Assembly: GCA_021209875.1 (NCBI GenBank)
Contig: JAGYVD010000002.1
Span: forward strand, 3,162,001 to 3,226,000
DNA from: Rosellinia necatrix
Taxonomy: Eukaryota; Ascomycota; Sordariomycetes; Xylariales; Xylariaceae
DNA: 64,000 nucleotides
Reading direction: 5' to 3'
Both the position numbers and the translations under genes were made by a program. Numbering within the stretch: position 1 is the stretch's first letter; every line of letters begins with the position of its first letter. This document shows, piece after piece, positions 37,819 through 51,400 of this stretch. The notes beneath the pieces were generated by a model. The model was not told where the DNA came from. It saw nothing but the letters and a program-made list of their open reading frames with translations, and searched no databases.

Positions 37819-38186
37819 TTAAATAAAAATATAATTTATTAAATATAAAAAGATTAAAAGTATGTTATTATATGTTGAAATTTTAAGTTTTTATATATTA
37901 TTAATTATATTATTAGTATTATTAATGTACTGGACAAATGAGCTGCCTAGACAGGTGAGCTAGGCATTATTTTTATTTATTTATATATATGTATATATAT
38001 TTATATTTTAAATATTTTTATTATAATAAGATATTACATATTTATAAATTTAAAACGCTAAAAGTAATTTTATAAACTTTATAATATAATAATTTTTTTT
38101 ATATAAAAAAATATAGTTATATATAATATTTTTCCAGCTATTTTATATAATTAATATTAAAAAAAAAAAGATTTTATAATAGAATA
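37819..38186. other. AT-rich border DNA
   Basis: Mutated AT-rich sequence. It contains one 45-bp GC-bearing patch (37,928-37,972) with the inverted pair GCCTAG/CTAGGC. Confidence 0.6.
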
Positions 38187-38665
38187 TATTAAGAAGATTG
38201 GCATAAGGGTAGAAAAGAAGATGCCTCTATTAATTCCTCTGCGAGATAGGAAGATGTAATAAGTCTAGATTTAACCCTGGCAGGGGTGGCTGTGGGCTAC
38301 CTGTTGCCAGCCGTAGCCTGTGCAACCTATCTTAGCTTATCTAATCTAATAATACATGAGCCGTTAGCTCAATTGATACAGGCCCTTGCGGGGACTTTGT
38401 CACGATTGGTGTCCTTTACAGAGGCAATGCTTCTAGTTAGGGTCCCATATGTATATTGATCAGAAGATGGGGAACAGAACAAACTATCTAGGTAGAAATT
38501 AGGTATGTACTAGTTTATAGGTGCGCGGATGCTAGGTCACGTGCTGTATGTAGGTGTTATGGGCCTTGGCCCACAACCAGGAGGACCTTTCCAGGTGGGT
38601 CCTAGTCAGGGGTGTGTAGGTATGTGTGGCATTTGTGACTGACTTTATTATATATTTAAAATTAT
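38187..38665 (+). repeat. Short repeat A, copy 2, split by solo element B
   Basis: 38,187-38,397 aligns with the reverse complement of 10,188-10,410. After the B insertion the match resumes at 38,641 (GACTTTATT here against GACTCTATC in copy 1). Little mutated: GGCAGGGGTGGCTGTGGGCT and TTGCCAGCCGTAGCCTGTGC are intact. Confidence 0.82.
38398..38640 (+). mobile_element. Solo element B (LTR-like) with target duplication
   Basis: 243 bp beginning TGTCACGATTGG and ending TTTGTGACT (short inverted ends TGTCAC/GTGACT), flanked by GACTT at 38,393-38,397 and 38,641-38,645. A mutated copy lies at 60,724-60,956. It contains GGGCCTTGGCCCACAACCAG. The duplication and size fit a solo LTR, although the end is CT rather than CA. 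Confidence 0.82.
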
Positions 38666-39108
38666 ATTATTTAAGAAAATATAAAAAAATATTAATTATG
38701 TAATATTTATTAAATTTAAATTTTTAAATATTTTTGTTTAAATTATATAATATAAAAAATATATTTATAAAATTATAAGATAATTATAATATATAATTAA
38801 TTTAAATGAAATAAGGTTTAATTTTTAAATATATTTTAAATACTAAATAAATCATTAAAAACTTTTTATAAAAATTTTAATATATATTAAACTTGGTTTT
38901 TTTATATAAAAATAATGTTTTAAAAATATAGTATAAAAATATTTATAAGTTTAATAAAACTAGTTTTATAAGAAATAAAAATAAAGTTTAAAATAATTAT
39001 TATATTGTTTAATTAATATAAATAATTGTTATACTAGTTATAAATAAAAAGTTTAAGCTTTGGCAATAAATAAGATATTACATAAAAATCTATAAATAAG
39101 AAAAAAAA
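38666..39108. other. AT-rich DNA between repeats B/A and C
   Basis: Degenerate AT-rich sequence; nothing recognised. Confidence 0.5.
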
Positions 39109-39276
39109 AGTAAATAGGAGCAATTACCCCACTAAAATTCTGACTAAATGCAGGTGTGTGGGGTAGGTCCAGTCCATGTGTGCTACAGCAGGTCTGTGCG
39201 TGCTAGTTAATAACAAGTGTACAGATACTAGGCCGTGCCCTATGCCTAATTGGCCAGCCAGTTATCCATAACTATA
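39109..39276 (+). repeat. Short repeat C, copy 1
   Basis: About 170 bp of nearly normal composition, aligning with the reverse complement of 63,146-63,322 (shared TAAAATTCTG, GTGGGGTAGGTCCAGTC, GGTCTGTGCG). It has some C-to-T and G-to-A changes relative to the other copy. Class unknown. Confidence 0.75.
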
Positions 39277-42200
39277 ATGGAAATTTGTTATATAAAATAG
39301 TTAGAAATAATTAATACTTAGTTAAATTCTGTTTGTACAACATTATATTATTTTATTACATATTATTCTACTAACTTTTATTTATTTATGATTTTAATAT
39401 TAAAATAGTAATTTATTATTTATTTAAAAATTTGGAATTATAAAAATAAAGAAATAATAAATAAAAAATATTAAATTAAATAAAATGTAATAATTAAGAT
39501 ATATTTATTTATATAAAAAGTTTATTATTTATTAATTTTAAACCGCTATAAAACTGTTATTTTATTAAATTTAAATTATGTATAAAAAAACCCAATTATT
39601 TTGTTTTATATATTATTTTATTTATTATATAAATATTAATTATTTAATTTTAATTATTTTGATTTTTAAAACATTTAGATAATAAATAATTTAATAAATA
39701 CATATAAGTTTTGAAAACTTGTTTTAATAAGAAAAAGAATTTAGTTTTATTTTATTAAAGAAATAGAAAGTTTATAATAAAATAAAAGCTATATAAAAAC
39801 TTCAAAATATATATATATTTTTTTAAACTACAGGCAAAAATTATAACAAAAATATTTTTAAATTTTTTGTTGAACTTTTAATTTGCAATTTTTAAAAGGT
39901 TATGTAATGTTTAAAACACTATATAATAAATTAAATATATACAAAAAAATTACATGATCTTTAAATAATTTTTATATAATTACAAAAATATAACAATATT
40001 AAAATGCAAAATTAAATTATTCTAAATTGAAATATATTGATTTTGATCAAGCAATTATAAGTTAAATAAATATTATAATATAAAAATAAATATATAAGAT
40101 AAAAAATATTTAACGTTTAAAAACATTAAGACGACAAATTAAAAAAAGCTGTTATAAATTAATGAAATATAAAATATTAGTAGGCATCAGATAATTAGAA
40201 AAAGATAAAATTAATTTGTTATTTATTTTGTAGTTTAATTAATATATAGCTATTGTTAAAAGCTTTTTAAAAAAAAGCTTTTTCAAAAAAGGCGTCCAAC
40301 AAAATAGCTTCTTTAAAAAAGTTGTTTGTTGGAATAGCTTTATAATTGCTTTTAATATGAAAGTATCAACAACATCGTCGATTTATAACAGCTAAAAAAA
40401 AAGACTTAAAACAAAAGAAATCTTTTTTGGTTTTTAAAAATGTTTACAGCTTAATAACAGTTGTTAATAATAACTTGCAAATAATAACAAGGTTTTCGGT
40501 TTTTTACGCTTTTTAAAAATATTTGTAGCTTAATAATAATTATTAATAAAAGTTTGCAAATAATAACAGTGTTTTTGGTCGACAAGTTTAAGCTTAATTT
40601 ATTAATAATAAAAAATTAAAAAATAAAAAATAAAAACATAAAAAAAGAGTTTAATATATTAAATTAATACAATTTATAACTGATAACAGCGTTTGTAGTT
40701 TATAAGTTTAAGCTTAGCTTATTAATATAAATACAAAATAGAAGTAAAAAGATTTTTATATTATTATTAAAAATCAAAAGCTAATATTATTGTCGTAAAA
40801 TATTAGTAAAAAAAATGTTATAAAAAAACCAAAAAAAACGACTTAAAAAAAAACGACTTAAAAAAAAACGACTTAAAAAAAAACGACTTAAAAAAAACGA
40901 CAAAATAAATATTATTAAAAAAAGTTCATATAAAAAACAACTAACACAAGTTTTATTATCAGAAAAAAATAGTTTATAAAAATAATTAACTGTTTAAAAG
41001 CTACCAGGCTTTTTTAAACTCGGCGTTTTAATATTTTAAAAAGCTGAGCTACGCTTAATAATATTTATTAAATATAATAGCGTTTATTTACAGCTTTTAA
41101 TAATAATTCTTTGAAGTTTAAGCTTATATTAATAATAATTTATTTATATATAGTTGTTTTATATAACTAAGATTTTTTAGGTGTAAAAGTTTTTTTTGCT
41201 AACGTTTTTATTAGTTAAACAGGCGTTATAACTAATGTAATATTTAAGAAAGTTTTTTTTGCTAACTTTATAACTAATATAATTATAAAATTGCTAGCAT
41301 TACTAACGTTATTATAATTATAAAAATAATTAGCATTATAAATATTGTTATAATTAATTATATAGCTAGTAATATAAAAATTATTAAAAAACTCTTTTGA
41401 TTAGTTTATACAGCTTTATTAATTTTATAATTAATAATTTCTAATTTTAAAAAAAATATTTAATATAGTATAGTGATGCTTATATACTTTTTTTTTAATT
41501 TTTTAATTTAAGTATGCAACATAAGAATTTTAGTTATTAATAATTAAATAGCTTTAATTATAACGTTGAAAAGTTTTTTAACTTTACTGTTAAACAAGCT
41601 TTTAATTTTATTAATTTTATTTCTAAAAATAGTCCGATTTGATAGTGTAATTAAATTTATAAAGCTTTTATAATGTATTATTAACCTGCTTTTAATATAA
41701 AAAGCTTTTTTATAATAAAAATAAAAAATAAACGTTATTGCGTTATTTTTTAAGTTTTAAAAATAATTATATAGTTGTCTTATAATTTTATATTAAATAT
41801 CTGCTGTTATATTAACAAGAATAGTTAATTTTTATTTATTTTTTATTTATGTTTATTAAATCATAATATTATATTAGCTTTTATATATAACATTATTAAC
41901 GGTATTTTTATAAATTTGCTTAATATTAAATGATATTTAACATAGTTATAACGTGAAGTTTATAATACTAGTTAGCGTTTTATGAAGTTTTAAGTATTAA
42001 ACTTATAAGAATTAAGCTTATTTAAACATTAGCTGTATACTTTAAAATTATTTAAATAATATTTAAGTAGCTATACTCATAGTTTTAATTTAAAGCTGTT
42101 TAAACGTAGTTAATATTATTTAAAAATAAATATTAATATTATTTTAGTTAACGTTATTATTTATATAGCTGGCGATTTTTTAATTGCTTGTTAAATTAAT

Positions 42201-43833
42201 TGTTTTAATTAATATAAACAAAATTATTAGCGTAGTAGTAAAGTTATATTAATATTTTTGTTTGTATATTTATATAGTTTAACGTTTAAAATAAATTCTT
42301 TTGTTTTATATGTTTATAACTATAGGGTTATTAATTAGTAAAATATTTGCAATATTAATATTTTTTTAAATAGCTATAGAATTAATAGCAGAACTAGTTA
42401 TAACCAGATTATAAATACCTGCGTTAAAAATAACGGCTTTATATTATATATTTTTACTAATTTAATAATTTTATTATTATTATTATTTGTTATTTTAATA
42501 AAAATTGCAACCGTGATTTTAGCATGTTTATATTGCTTAAAAAAATAACTTGTTTAAAAAAAAAGTGTTAATTAAAAAACGTTTAAAATTATTAGCTATT
42601 TAAGTTCTATTTATGTTAATAAAAGTTTAATTTAATTAAAAAAAGTTTCAAAATTATATTTAATATTGTTAATAATTTATAACGCTTTAATATTTTTATG
42701 ATAAAAATGTTAAATTATTTTTTAGTAATATTATAATTATTTTTAGCTTTTATTTTATAATTCTTTTAAGCTGCTTTTTAACTTCAAGATATAATTTAAA
42801 TTTAAAAAGTTACTTTTATAATATTATAATAGCTCCATTAATAATAACATATTTGTGATTAATATTATTTAAATATACATTTTTAATAATTTTAAAAAGT
42901 TAATAAGCTTATAACTAATAAAGCGTTATTAGTTTAAATTAATTGATTTTTTATGGTTGCTTTTTTTTAATTTTATATTAATTACAAATAGCTGAAACGT
43001 TTAAGCAACTATTTTATTAATCGTTAATTTATAATATAACTGCTAATTATATTTATAAATAATATATTTAAAAAAATCAGCCCTCATAATTATTATTCTA
43101 ATTTCATTGTTATAATAAAAAATAAGTTTTAAAACTTTTTTTTAAAGAGGCTTTTTAATTTAGATGTAGCTTCAATTATTATTAACAGGAACGATTTTAT
43201 TGCAGCCGCCTATAAAGCAGCAGATCGTTTTTATAAATGCTATTTTAACTACAAATAAAATAATATTAAATTAAATAATAAATAAAAATAATAAATAATA
43301 AACAAAAATCATGTTGAAGATTATAATAATCACAAAAATAATAATAAAAATATGTTATATAAATAATATAAAAAATGTTATTTAAAAAAGCTTATATATA
43401 AAAGCTTTATATAAAAAAGCTTTATAAGTTTTATTTTGTTTTAAAAAAAGCGGAGTAAACAAATAATTATACGCGTTAAATAAAATATATTAAATAAACA
43501 GATCGGTTATATTTAATTTATTTAATTTAAATAATTAAGCTAGTAATATTTATTATGCTACACTTAGTAATCCTTACATATTAATAATTAAAGCAATGTT
43601 TATTTATTGCCAATTTTTATTTAATATTTTTTTTAATATTTTTTTTACAAGTTGTATTTTTTTACGCATGTTTAACATATAGGTTTTTTTAAAATAAGTG
43701 GCTTTTTTTTTAAAAAGTTTTTCTTAGTTTAGCAGCGTTTTATATAAGCTAAATTTTAAAATATTATTGCTTATATAAAGCTTTATATTTTTTTTATTAA
43801 ATAAAATATTTTAATATTAAATATATACTGGTG
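39277..43833. other. RIP-like degenerate DNA with internal repeats
   Basis: A 4.5-kb AT-rich block, no gene. Between about 40,430 and 40,740 a roughly 105-bp unit is repeated (ACAGCTTAATAACAGTTGTT ... CTTGCAAATAATAACA at 40,446 and again at 40,526), and a shorter unit (AAGTTTAAGCTTA) follows at 40,583 and 40,705. Separate entry for the 15-bp array at 40,831. Confidence 0.6.
40831..40901 (+). repeat. 15-bp tandem array
   Basis: Unit CGACTTAAAAAAAAA repeats at 40,839, 40,854, 40,869 and 40,884, with a 14-bp last spacing to 40,898. The repeats are almost identical in otherwise scrambled DNA, so they probably arose after the point mutation. Confidence 0.9.
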
Positions 43834-44187
43834 AGAGGTGCACCATGGGGGTGTAAAGTGTGTATTATAAAGGATGAAGGACTAGCAAATCTAGGCTAAG
43901 CTAAAGTTTTAACTAGGTGTGGGCTAGGGCCCATATATATGGGGCTAGGCCCAATTAGGTTGTGCGTGTGGCCACGGGCCACAGCACCCCAAGCGAGGGG
44001 CTTATGTAAGCGCTCCCTCTTTGCGCGCGTATTAACTGGCCTTATTAATATATTAAACAAATATAGTTTTAACTTCATAAAAAATAAAATTATTTATATT
44101 TTTTTCAATATAAATATGCCAGAGGCGTTTTTTTTTTTATTAAAAAAACTTTAGTTTTAGTAGCGCTAAAATAAAAATGTTATTAAA
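43834..44187 (+). repeat. Repeat F, copy 1 (little mutated, interrupted by H element)
   Basis: Starts AGAGGTGCACCATGGGGG. At least the first 170 bp align directly with 63,836-64,000. It holds a perfect hairpin TGTGGCC/GGCCACA (43,967-43,983) and an imperfect palindrome around GGGCCCATATATATGGGG (43,927-43,944). The two short open frames here (43,896-44,078 and 43,939-44,154) are not genes. The right end is undefined because an H element begins at 44,193. Confidence 0.75.
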
Positions 44188-44192
44188 ACAAC

Positions 44193-44503
44193 TATTATAG
44201 TGGTGTGGAACGGCTTGGCAATTAAGCCAGGAATCCCTATTTTAGGGATCTTTTAAGCAGAGGATGCATCCATGCAAAATATAGTTTTAATGCTGTATTT
44301 ATAAGCGTTATACGCTTAAAGCAAGAACAACCGTTAAAATCGTTTTTATTACATAATTAATATATATAAATAGCTGTAGTTTTTTATATTAAATAAAAGC
44401 TTTTAAAAATTAAATTATTTATTTTAAACATTTTTAAAATATTATTAAATTTTTAATTATTAATAAATCTTTTATGAATTAATTTACATCTTTATTAAAA
44501 TTA
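44193..44503 (+). repeat. H-family LTR (left)
   Basis: The outer 90 bp are unmutated and structured: GGCTT/AAGCC (44,212-44,228) and a 7-bp hairpin ATCCCTA/TAGGGAT (44,233-44,249). The same positions in the other two H LTRs are A/T only. Aligns with 1250-1563 and 60,110-60,416. Confidence 0.85.
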
Positions 44504-45112
44504 TAAGCCAGGTTTATTATTAAACAAATGCTTTTTTTTAAAAGCTGTAATTTATTTAATATTACAATATAAAATGTTTAATTTAAATTTTTATATAGTT
44601 ATTATTATTTATTTGCATTAAATTTTTTATATTTTAGTTTTAAAGCTTTAAATTTTATTACAGCTTTTAAAATAAGCACCGCATTATTTTTGCTTTTGTA
44701 ACAACAGCTTTAATTATAACTATTAAAACAGATGTTTTTTTAAACACTATTTATAATTAAAATTATTAATATATTTATTTTAAGCACAACGTTTAGATAA
44801 AAGATATTTGAACGTTTATTAATTTTAATAATAAAAGCTTAATATTTAATTTAAATTTGTTTTTATATAATTAATATAAAAATTAGCTGCAGCATATTTT
44901 AAACAATTAAAGAAAAGCATAACATATAAAAAATATATATATAAAAAGCTTTATATAAAAATTTTAACCGTAAAAACTTTTTAATGCTTAATATTTTTAA
45001 ACTTATTATTTAAAAAATTATTATTAAGCTTTTAAATATTTAAACAGAATATTTTATTTAGTTTTAAAATAAAGCTTATTTTTAATTATATTATATAAAT
45101 ATATATAAATAA
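44504..45112 (+). other. H-element interior, left part
   Basis: AT-rich. Begins with the probable primer-binding region shared with D. No open frame. Confidence 0.6.
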
Positions 45113-45117
45113 ATTAA

Positions 45118-45437
45118 TGTTATAATGAAGTGGATAGCCTTGGCAGAAGGCTGGTGATCGCAGCCCAAGTGCTGCAGTAAGCCCTGTAGCTAAGTTAATA
45201 GCTGTTGGGGTAAGCGGTCGGGCTTATATAAGCCCGACTTATTTAAACGGCTTAATTATAAGGCAGAAAAAATATAATTTTTTTTAAGCTATATATATAA
45301 GCTAGCTAGTTTAATTATTTTTATATAATATAATTTAATACAAAAGATTATTAATATAAGCTTAAATTAACTTATTTATATAAATTGTTTAGTTTTAATT
45401 TTATTGTTTTTATATAATTTATTTATTTTTTATAATA
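45118..45437 (+). repeat. D-family LTR (left)
   Basis: The outer half is intact (GATAGCCTTGGCAGAAGGCT, GATCGCAGCCCAAGTGCTGC); the inner half is reduced to A/T. It contains the hairpin GCCTT/AAGGC (45,137-45,151) and the TATA palindrome at 45,217. Confidence 0.9.
45217..45238 (+). promoter_or_regulatory. Perfect 22-bp palindrome containing a TATA-like box in the D LTR
   Basis: Arms GTCGGGCTTAT and ATAAGCCCGAC meet without a loop, so TTATATAAG sits at the centre. It is a good candidate for the LTR core promoter. The three other D LTRs keep recognisable but mutated versions (TTATATAAG survives at about 6505-6520 and 53,047-53,062). Confidence 0.65.
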
Positions 45438-48400
45438 ATTATAAGCCTGGTTTATTAATTAAGCAGGTCCTTTTTGTTATAAAAGCAATTTTTATTTTAA
45501 AGCTTGTTAATATAAAAATTTATTTTTATTTTTATTTATTTTATATTTAAAACAATTATTTAATTTAATTGTTAAAACTTAGCTATTTATTTTTATTATA
45601 GCAATTAACTATTTTAAACTTATTATTTTAAATAGTTTAATAGATTAGTTTTGCTAGTTTTAAAAGTTTAAAATTTAAATTAAAAATAAAAATCTTTAGG
45701 ATATTATAAATTTAAACGTATTAAAAACGATTTATTTTTTAATATTAAACTAATGTTTTTAATAAAAATCAGATTATTGCTGCATTTAAAAAACATGTAA
45801 AAATAAAAATTTTAAACTTATAATTTAATAAATTAATTTTAAATATTTTAAAAATTATAAAAGTTATAATATTATATAACACAAGCTTAATTAAATTTAT
45901 TAAATATTTAGTATTACGTGAATAAATAAAAAAACTATTAAAATTAAATATATAAAAGTTACAGTTATAATAAATAAAAACAGAAAATAAATAATTTAAA
46001 TAATTAGGATTATTTTTACAACTAATTAATTTTTTTAGTTTTATAAGCTTAAACAGCAATTTAAAAAAATACGCTTAAGTTTTTAAACGTGTTAAATAAA
46101 AAATATTAAAACAAGCAAGTAATATAAAAGTAATAAACAGCTTATTTATAAGCTATTGTTTATAATTTTTTAAAGTTTAAAAATATTTATAATTAAAGTT
46201 TTTTAAAAGCTTTTTATAAAAATTAACTTTAAATTAAATTAGTGCTAAACTTATTAACGTAATAAAAAAAATTATAAAAAAAATTATATTATTTAGTAAA
46301 TATAAAAGTTTTTAAAAATTTTAATATTTAATATAATATAAAACTTAAAAATTAGCACTAATTTTTATTATATTAAGCAATTAAATATAAAAAATTAGCT
46401 TAACAGAAAATTAAATAAATTATTTTATAAAAATTAAAATAATTATATAAACAGATTAACTAATAAGCAATAATATTTATACTAGCTTAATACTAGTAAT
46501 ATTTATAAATAAAGCCTAAAAAATATGCGATTTTTAGCTAGTTATTATAAATAAAACTAATTAAAAATAAATAATTTATTTAAAAAAATTAATTAATTAA
46601 ATTAAAATATATTAAAAATTATATATTAAAATTATTAAAATAAGCTATTAACAGCTTAAAATAAAAATGCTTAAACAACTTATATTTTAAAAAAGCTTAA
46701 TAATAAAGCTAGCGGCAGCAAAACTAGTTTAATAAACAGCTTAATTTTAAAATGAACTTTATAATAATTAATTTTATTTTTTTAAAAGTACTGCTTATAT
46801 TATTAAAATATTTATTATTTTTACGTTTAAATATTATATATTTTTAACAGTATATTAATTAATAATTATAATATTTTATATTTAATAAATAATAAATCGT
46901 TTTAAAACTTAATTTATTTATAATTGCTTCTAATAAAAAATAGTTTAAATAAGAACTATAGAATTTCTAATTTTAAAAAAGTATAAAAATTATACGTAAA
47001 ATATTTAATATATTTAAAAAAAATAGTTTATAAATATAGTTTTAAAAATATAGCTTTAATTAAAAGATTTTATATAAATATTATATTAAAAGCTTATTTA
47101 AACAAAAAAAATCTGGTATTATAAAATTAATTATATATTAAAATATAAAAATATAAAAATAATATAATTATTACTAATTTATTTAAATAATATAATTTAG
47201 TTTTTTTAAATATAAGCTTATTTTTATTTATTTAAGCAGCGTATTAATAATCGATTTATATAATTTTTTTAATTTTATTTAAGCAAGCGTTGCTAGTTTA
47301 AACGTTATAATTATATTTAAAGCTTTTAAACATTTATATTATTTTATAAAAGATTTTTTAAAGCTAAAATCAGATTTTTAAAATTTATAATATTTAAAAT
47401 TAGGTTATTTAAAATAAAACGTTTTATAAACGTTTATATATAAAATAAAAATATAAAGATTTAAAAACTTTATAAATTAAATATTAAAGCTGTGCTAAAA
47501 CATACGCTAAAAAAAAAATCGATAAAAAGCGTTTAAAGCAGCGCGCAGCTTATTTGTTTTAATATATTTATTAAAATTTATTTAACTATTTTTAAAAATA
47601 TAATAAATTAAGCTAAATATTTATTATTAAAAAAATATAACGGTATAATTTATATATATATTTTTTAATTAAAATTAAAAAATAGTTATTAATTTTATTA
47701 TAAGATTTAAGTATTAAACAATAAAATAATTTAAACTTTTAATATATAAAATTAAAAATAATAATAAAAAAAAGAAATTGCTATTAAAAGCTTAATAAAA
47801 TATAAGTGTTAAATTAAATATTAAAATTAAAACAGATTAACACTTATTAAAATTTTTAAATTAAACGGCGTGTTAAAACATGCTAGCTAAAAAATTATTA
47901 ATTAAGCTATTAAAATATTAAAAAAAGCAGAACTTTTAAAAAAACTTTAGTTAAAAGCTGTTAAAACAATAGTTTAGCTATATAATAAAAGCTTTTCTAT
48001 TATAAAAAACTATTATATATTTTATAATGTTTTAAAAAACTAGTTTAACTATTTATTTTATTAATATATTTTAAAGCGCTTTAAAAACTAAGAAATAATT
48101 TATGTTTTAATTAAAACAAAATATATATATATAAATATAAAGCTTATTTAATAAAAATTAATAAACTTGCTAAATATAATCAGCAAAAATATAAAACTAA
48201 AGTTTATGTTTATATAAAATATTTTATAAATTATTAAGCTTATAATTTATATTATATATAAATTTTTAATCAAAAATAATAATTATTATATAAAACGTTA
48301 AATTTAATAAAAAGATTTTTATTAAAAAAAAAAAAACTAATAATTAAAATAAATAAAACTTTTATTAAACAGATTATTAAAATTAAGTTTAAACTTTTAA

Positions 48401-51400
48401 ATTTTTTGTTATATTAAATATATAAAAGATTAAATTTATAGCTATATATAAGCTTAAAAATATTTTTATTATTTTTGTTTTTTATAGAAATGTTTTTAAT
48501 TTAATTAATAAATTTTAAAAAAGTTAACTAGCAGAGCAAAATTTAAAAATAAAAACAGCTAAAAAAATATTATTAAAAGCAGCGCTTATAATATTTAGTT
48601 GTATAAACTTATAATTTTTAAAATATTTTTAAACTAAAAATAATTAAAAATTAAAAACAAAAAATAAACTATAAGCTAGAAAAAGTTTTTAAGCTTAAAC
48701 GTAAAAATAAAACGATTATATAAAACAAAATACAGCTTTTTATTTAACGTTAAGCTAATTGGCTTTAAAAAAAAGCTTAAAAAGTTGTTTTTTAAAATTA
48801 AAATAATTAAATATTATAAAATAGCGTTAAAATATTAATTATTAAAATATAAACAGCTTAGTAATTAATTAATCGATTAAACAAACTAGTAAAATATATA
48901 TATATATATATAAAATATTTTTAGCAGCTTTTGTTTAAGCTAAAAATTAAAAGCTAAAACTTTTAATTTAATATTAAAAAAATAATAATATATTTATATT
49001 TATTATAATAATTTGTTTAAATAATATTATTAAAGTTTTAAATAATTAAAATTAATTTAATAGCATAAAAACTTATTTATTTAATTAAAAATAAACATTT
49101 TATAAAAAATAAAAATATAAAATATTATATGTAGTATTTACAGCTGTAGTAAATTAAAATAAAGCAAAAAAAATAAATGCTAGGCTAAAAAAACGTATAT
49201 ATATAAACAATTTATTAAAAATGCTATTAAAAAGCTGGAAAATTTTTTAAAATTATTTAATAAATAAGCAGTTTTATATTAATATTTACGTAAAAATAAG
49301 ATCGCTTAAAAAAAAATAATTAAAATAATAGAACTAAATAAAGTTTTAGGATTTTGTTATTATTTAAACAAATATTTTAATATAAGTTTAATAAAAAAAA
49401 TATATTAAGTAATATAAATTATATATTATAATATAAAGTAATTTTTAGCCGGAAAATATATTATAAACAATTTATGCAGCAATATTTACTGTAAAATTTT
49501 TAAACTTATAATAGCTTTAATAATATATTTTAACTTAAAAATGTTTTAGTTTAATATAATTTTTATATTTTTAAACGTTTATAAACTAAAAAATATTAAT
49601 AGCATGCTGTTTTTTAAAAGCTTTTATAATTAAATAAAATAATATTATTAAATAAAGCGTTATATAGCTTAAAAGATTCTCTGCTTTTTAATATAAAAGT
49701 TTTTATTAATATTTAAAATGCTAGAAATAATTATTTTTTAAAAGCTTTATTTATTTTATATTAAAAATCGATTTATATTCATAATTTTTATATAAACAAT
49801 TTTTAATGCGTTATTATAAAATTATAAAGCTAAAAATAAAAATTATATAAAATATTAAAAAACATATAAATTTAAAAATAAAATAATATTAAATAATTTG
49901 TAAAAATTAAAATAATTTATAATTAAAAGTTTAAACGATTTTTTAGCTTATAATTAATATATTAAAAAATTGCTAAACGTTATAAATTAAATAATTTAGC
50001 TTATATACTAGCTATTTTTTATTATATAAAATTTTATATATAATTTAAGTTAAATTATAAAAAATAAATAAAAGCTGTTTAAAAAAGTTAGATTAGCGTT
50101 ATTTAGCGGAGTAATATTAAAAACAGAGGTGGTTTTTATAATCAGGATGTTATTACAGTTTTTAATTAATTTAAGCGCTAATTATTACGTTGTAATTAAT
50201 TATTTAATTAAATATTTATATAAAACTAGATTTCTGGCGGTTAGATTTAAAATAAGCTTTTATAATCGTTAAAAACCCTTTATTTATAAATAATAAAAAA
50301 ACGCGCAGATTATTTTATAAATATATTATCTTAATTTTTAAATGCTTTTTTGTTTAACAAATAATAAAATGAAATATTGTTTTAATATTAATTATTAAAG
50401 CCGATGTTAAAATAATTGCTTTTATAACTAAAAAGATTATAAGATTAACAAAGTTTTTTTAAAATATTCTGCTTAATTTTAAAAACATATAAACTATTTA
50501 TTTAAATAATATATAAGCTATTAAATTAATTATAGGAAAAAAAAATTAATATAAAATTATAGCATATTAATATATAAAACATATAAATAAAACAAAAGTA
50601 TTAAAAAAACTATTTAAAATAAAATATTTTTTAACTGTTTAAATATTAATAAACAAGCTTATAAAAATTTATTACATGTTTAATTTAAGCATTTTTATAT
50701 TTTATTTAATTTTTATGTTTATAGTTATAAAATTTAAAAAATATAGTTTGCAAGCAATAAAAATTAATTAATTATAACTAAAAATTTTATTTTAAATTAT
50801 TTTTAAATATTTGTTTTAAAAATAGATGGGTAAAATTATTATTATTAAAATTAATTTTATATTAAAACCGTATTTTTTTTTTTTTATTTATTTTTTATAA
50901 ATAGCTGGCTTAAAATCTAGGTTATTTTTAACGGCTAAAGCTTTTAAACGATTAATAAATATTATAAAAACTTAAAAATATATAATTTTTTTTAATTTAA
51001 AGTTTTTATATTAAAATATTATAACTATTAATTTAAAAAATAATTATAATTTTTAAATATTTTATAATATTTATTAATATTTTAAACTTATAAATTATTA
51101 AATTTATTTTATATTTAATTATTTTATATAATATAAATAGCTAAAAAAAATTTTTAATAATATTATTTTTTTTTTTAATATTTGCTTTTATTAAAATAAA
51201 AGTTTTTTTAGCTGCTAAAACTGCTATAACTTTTTAATTTAGTAAAACAGAAATATTATTAGCGTTAATATTAACGTTATTATTTTTAAAAAAAAAACAG
51301 CTAGATTTAAAACTATTATTTTTAGTTTTTTTTAAAGCTATTATTTTTAATTATTATAGTTAAGCTTAAGTCTGCTTTATTTTATTTTTAATAAAAATAT

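Noticed and set aside
38350..38400. tRNA gene in repeat A (TTAGCTCAATTGAT resembles an A box)
   Set aside because: No B box, no acceptor-stem pairing and no anticodon arm; kept only as a remark on the repeat.
40831..40901. CRISPR-like array
   Set aside because: Units of 15 bp without spacers in a fungal AT-rich context; a simple tandem repeat.
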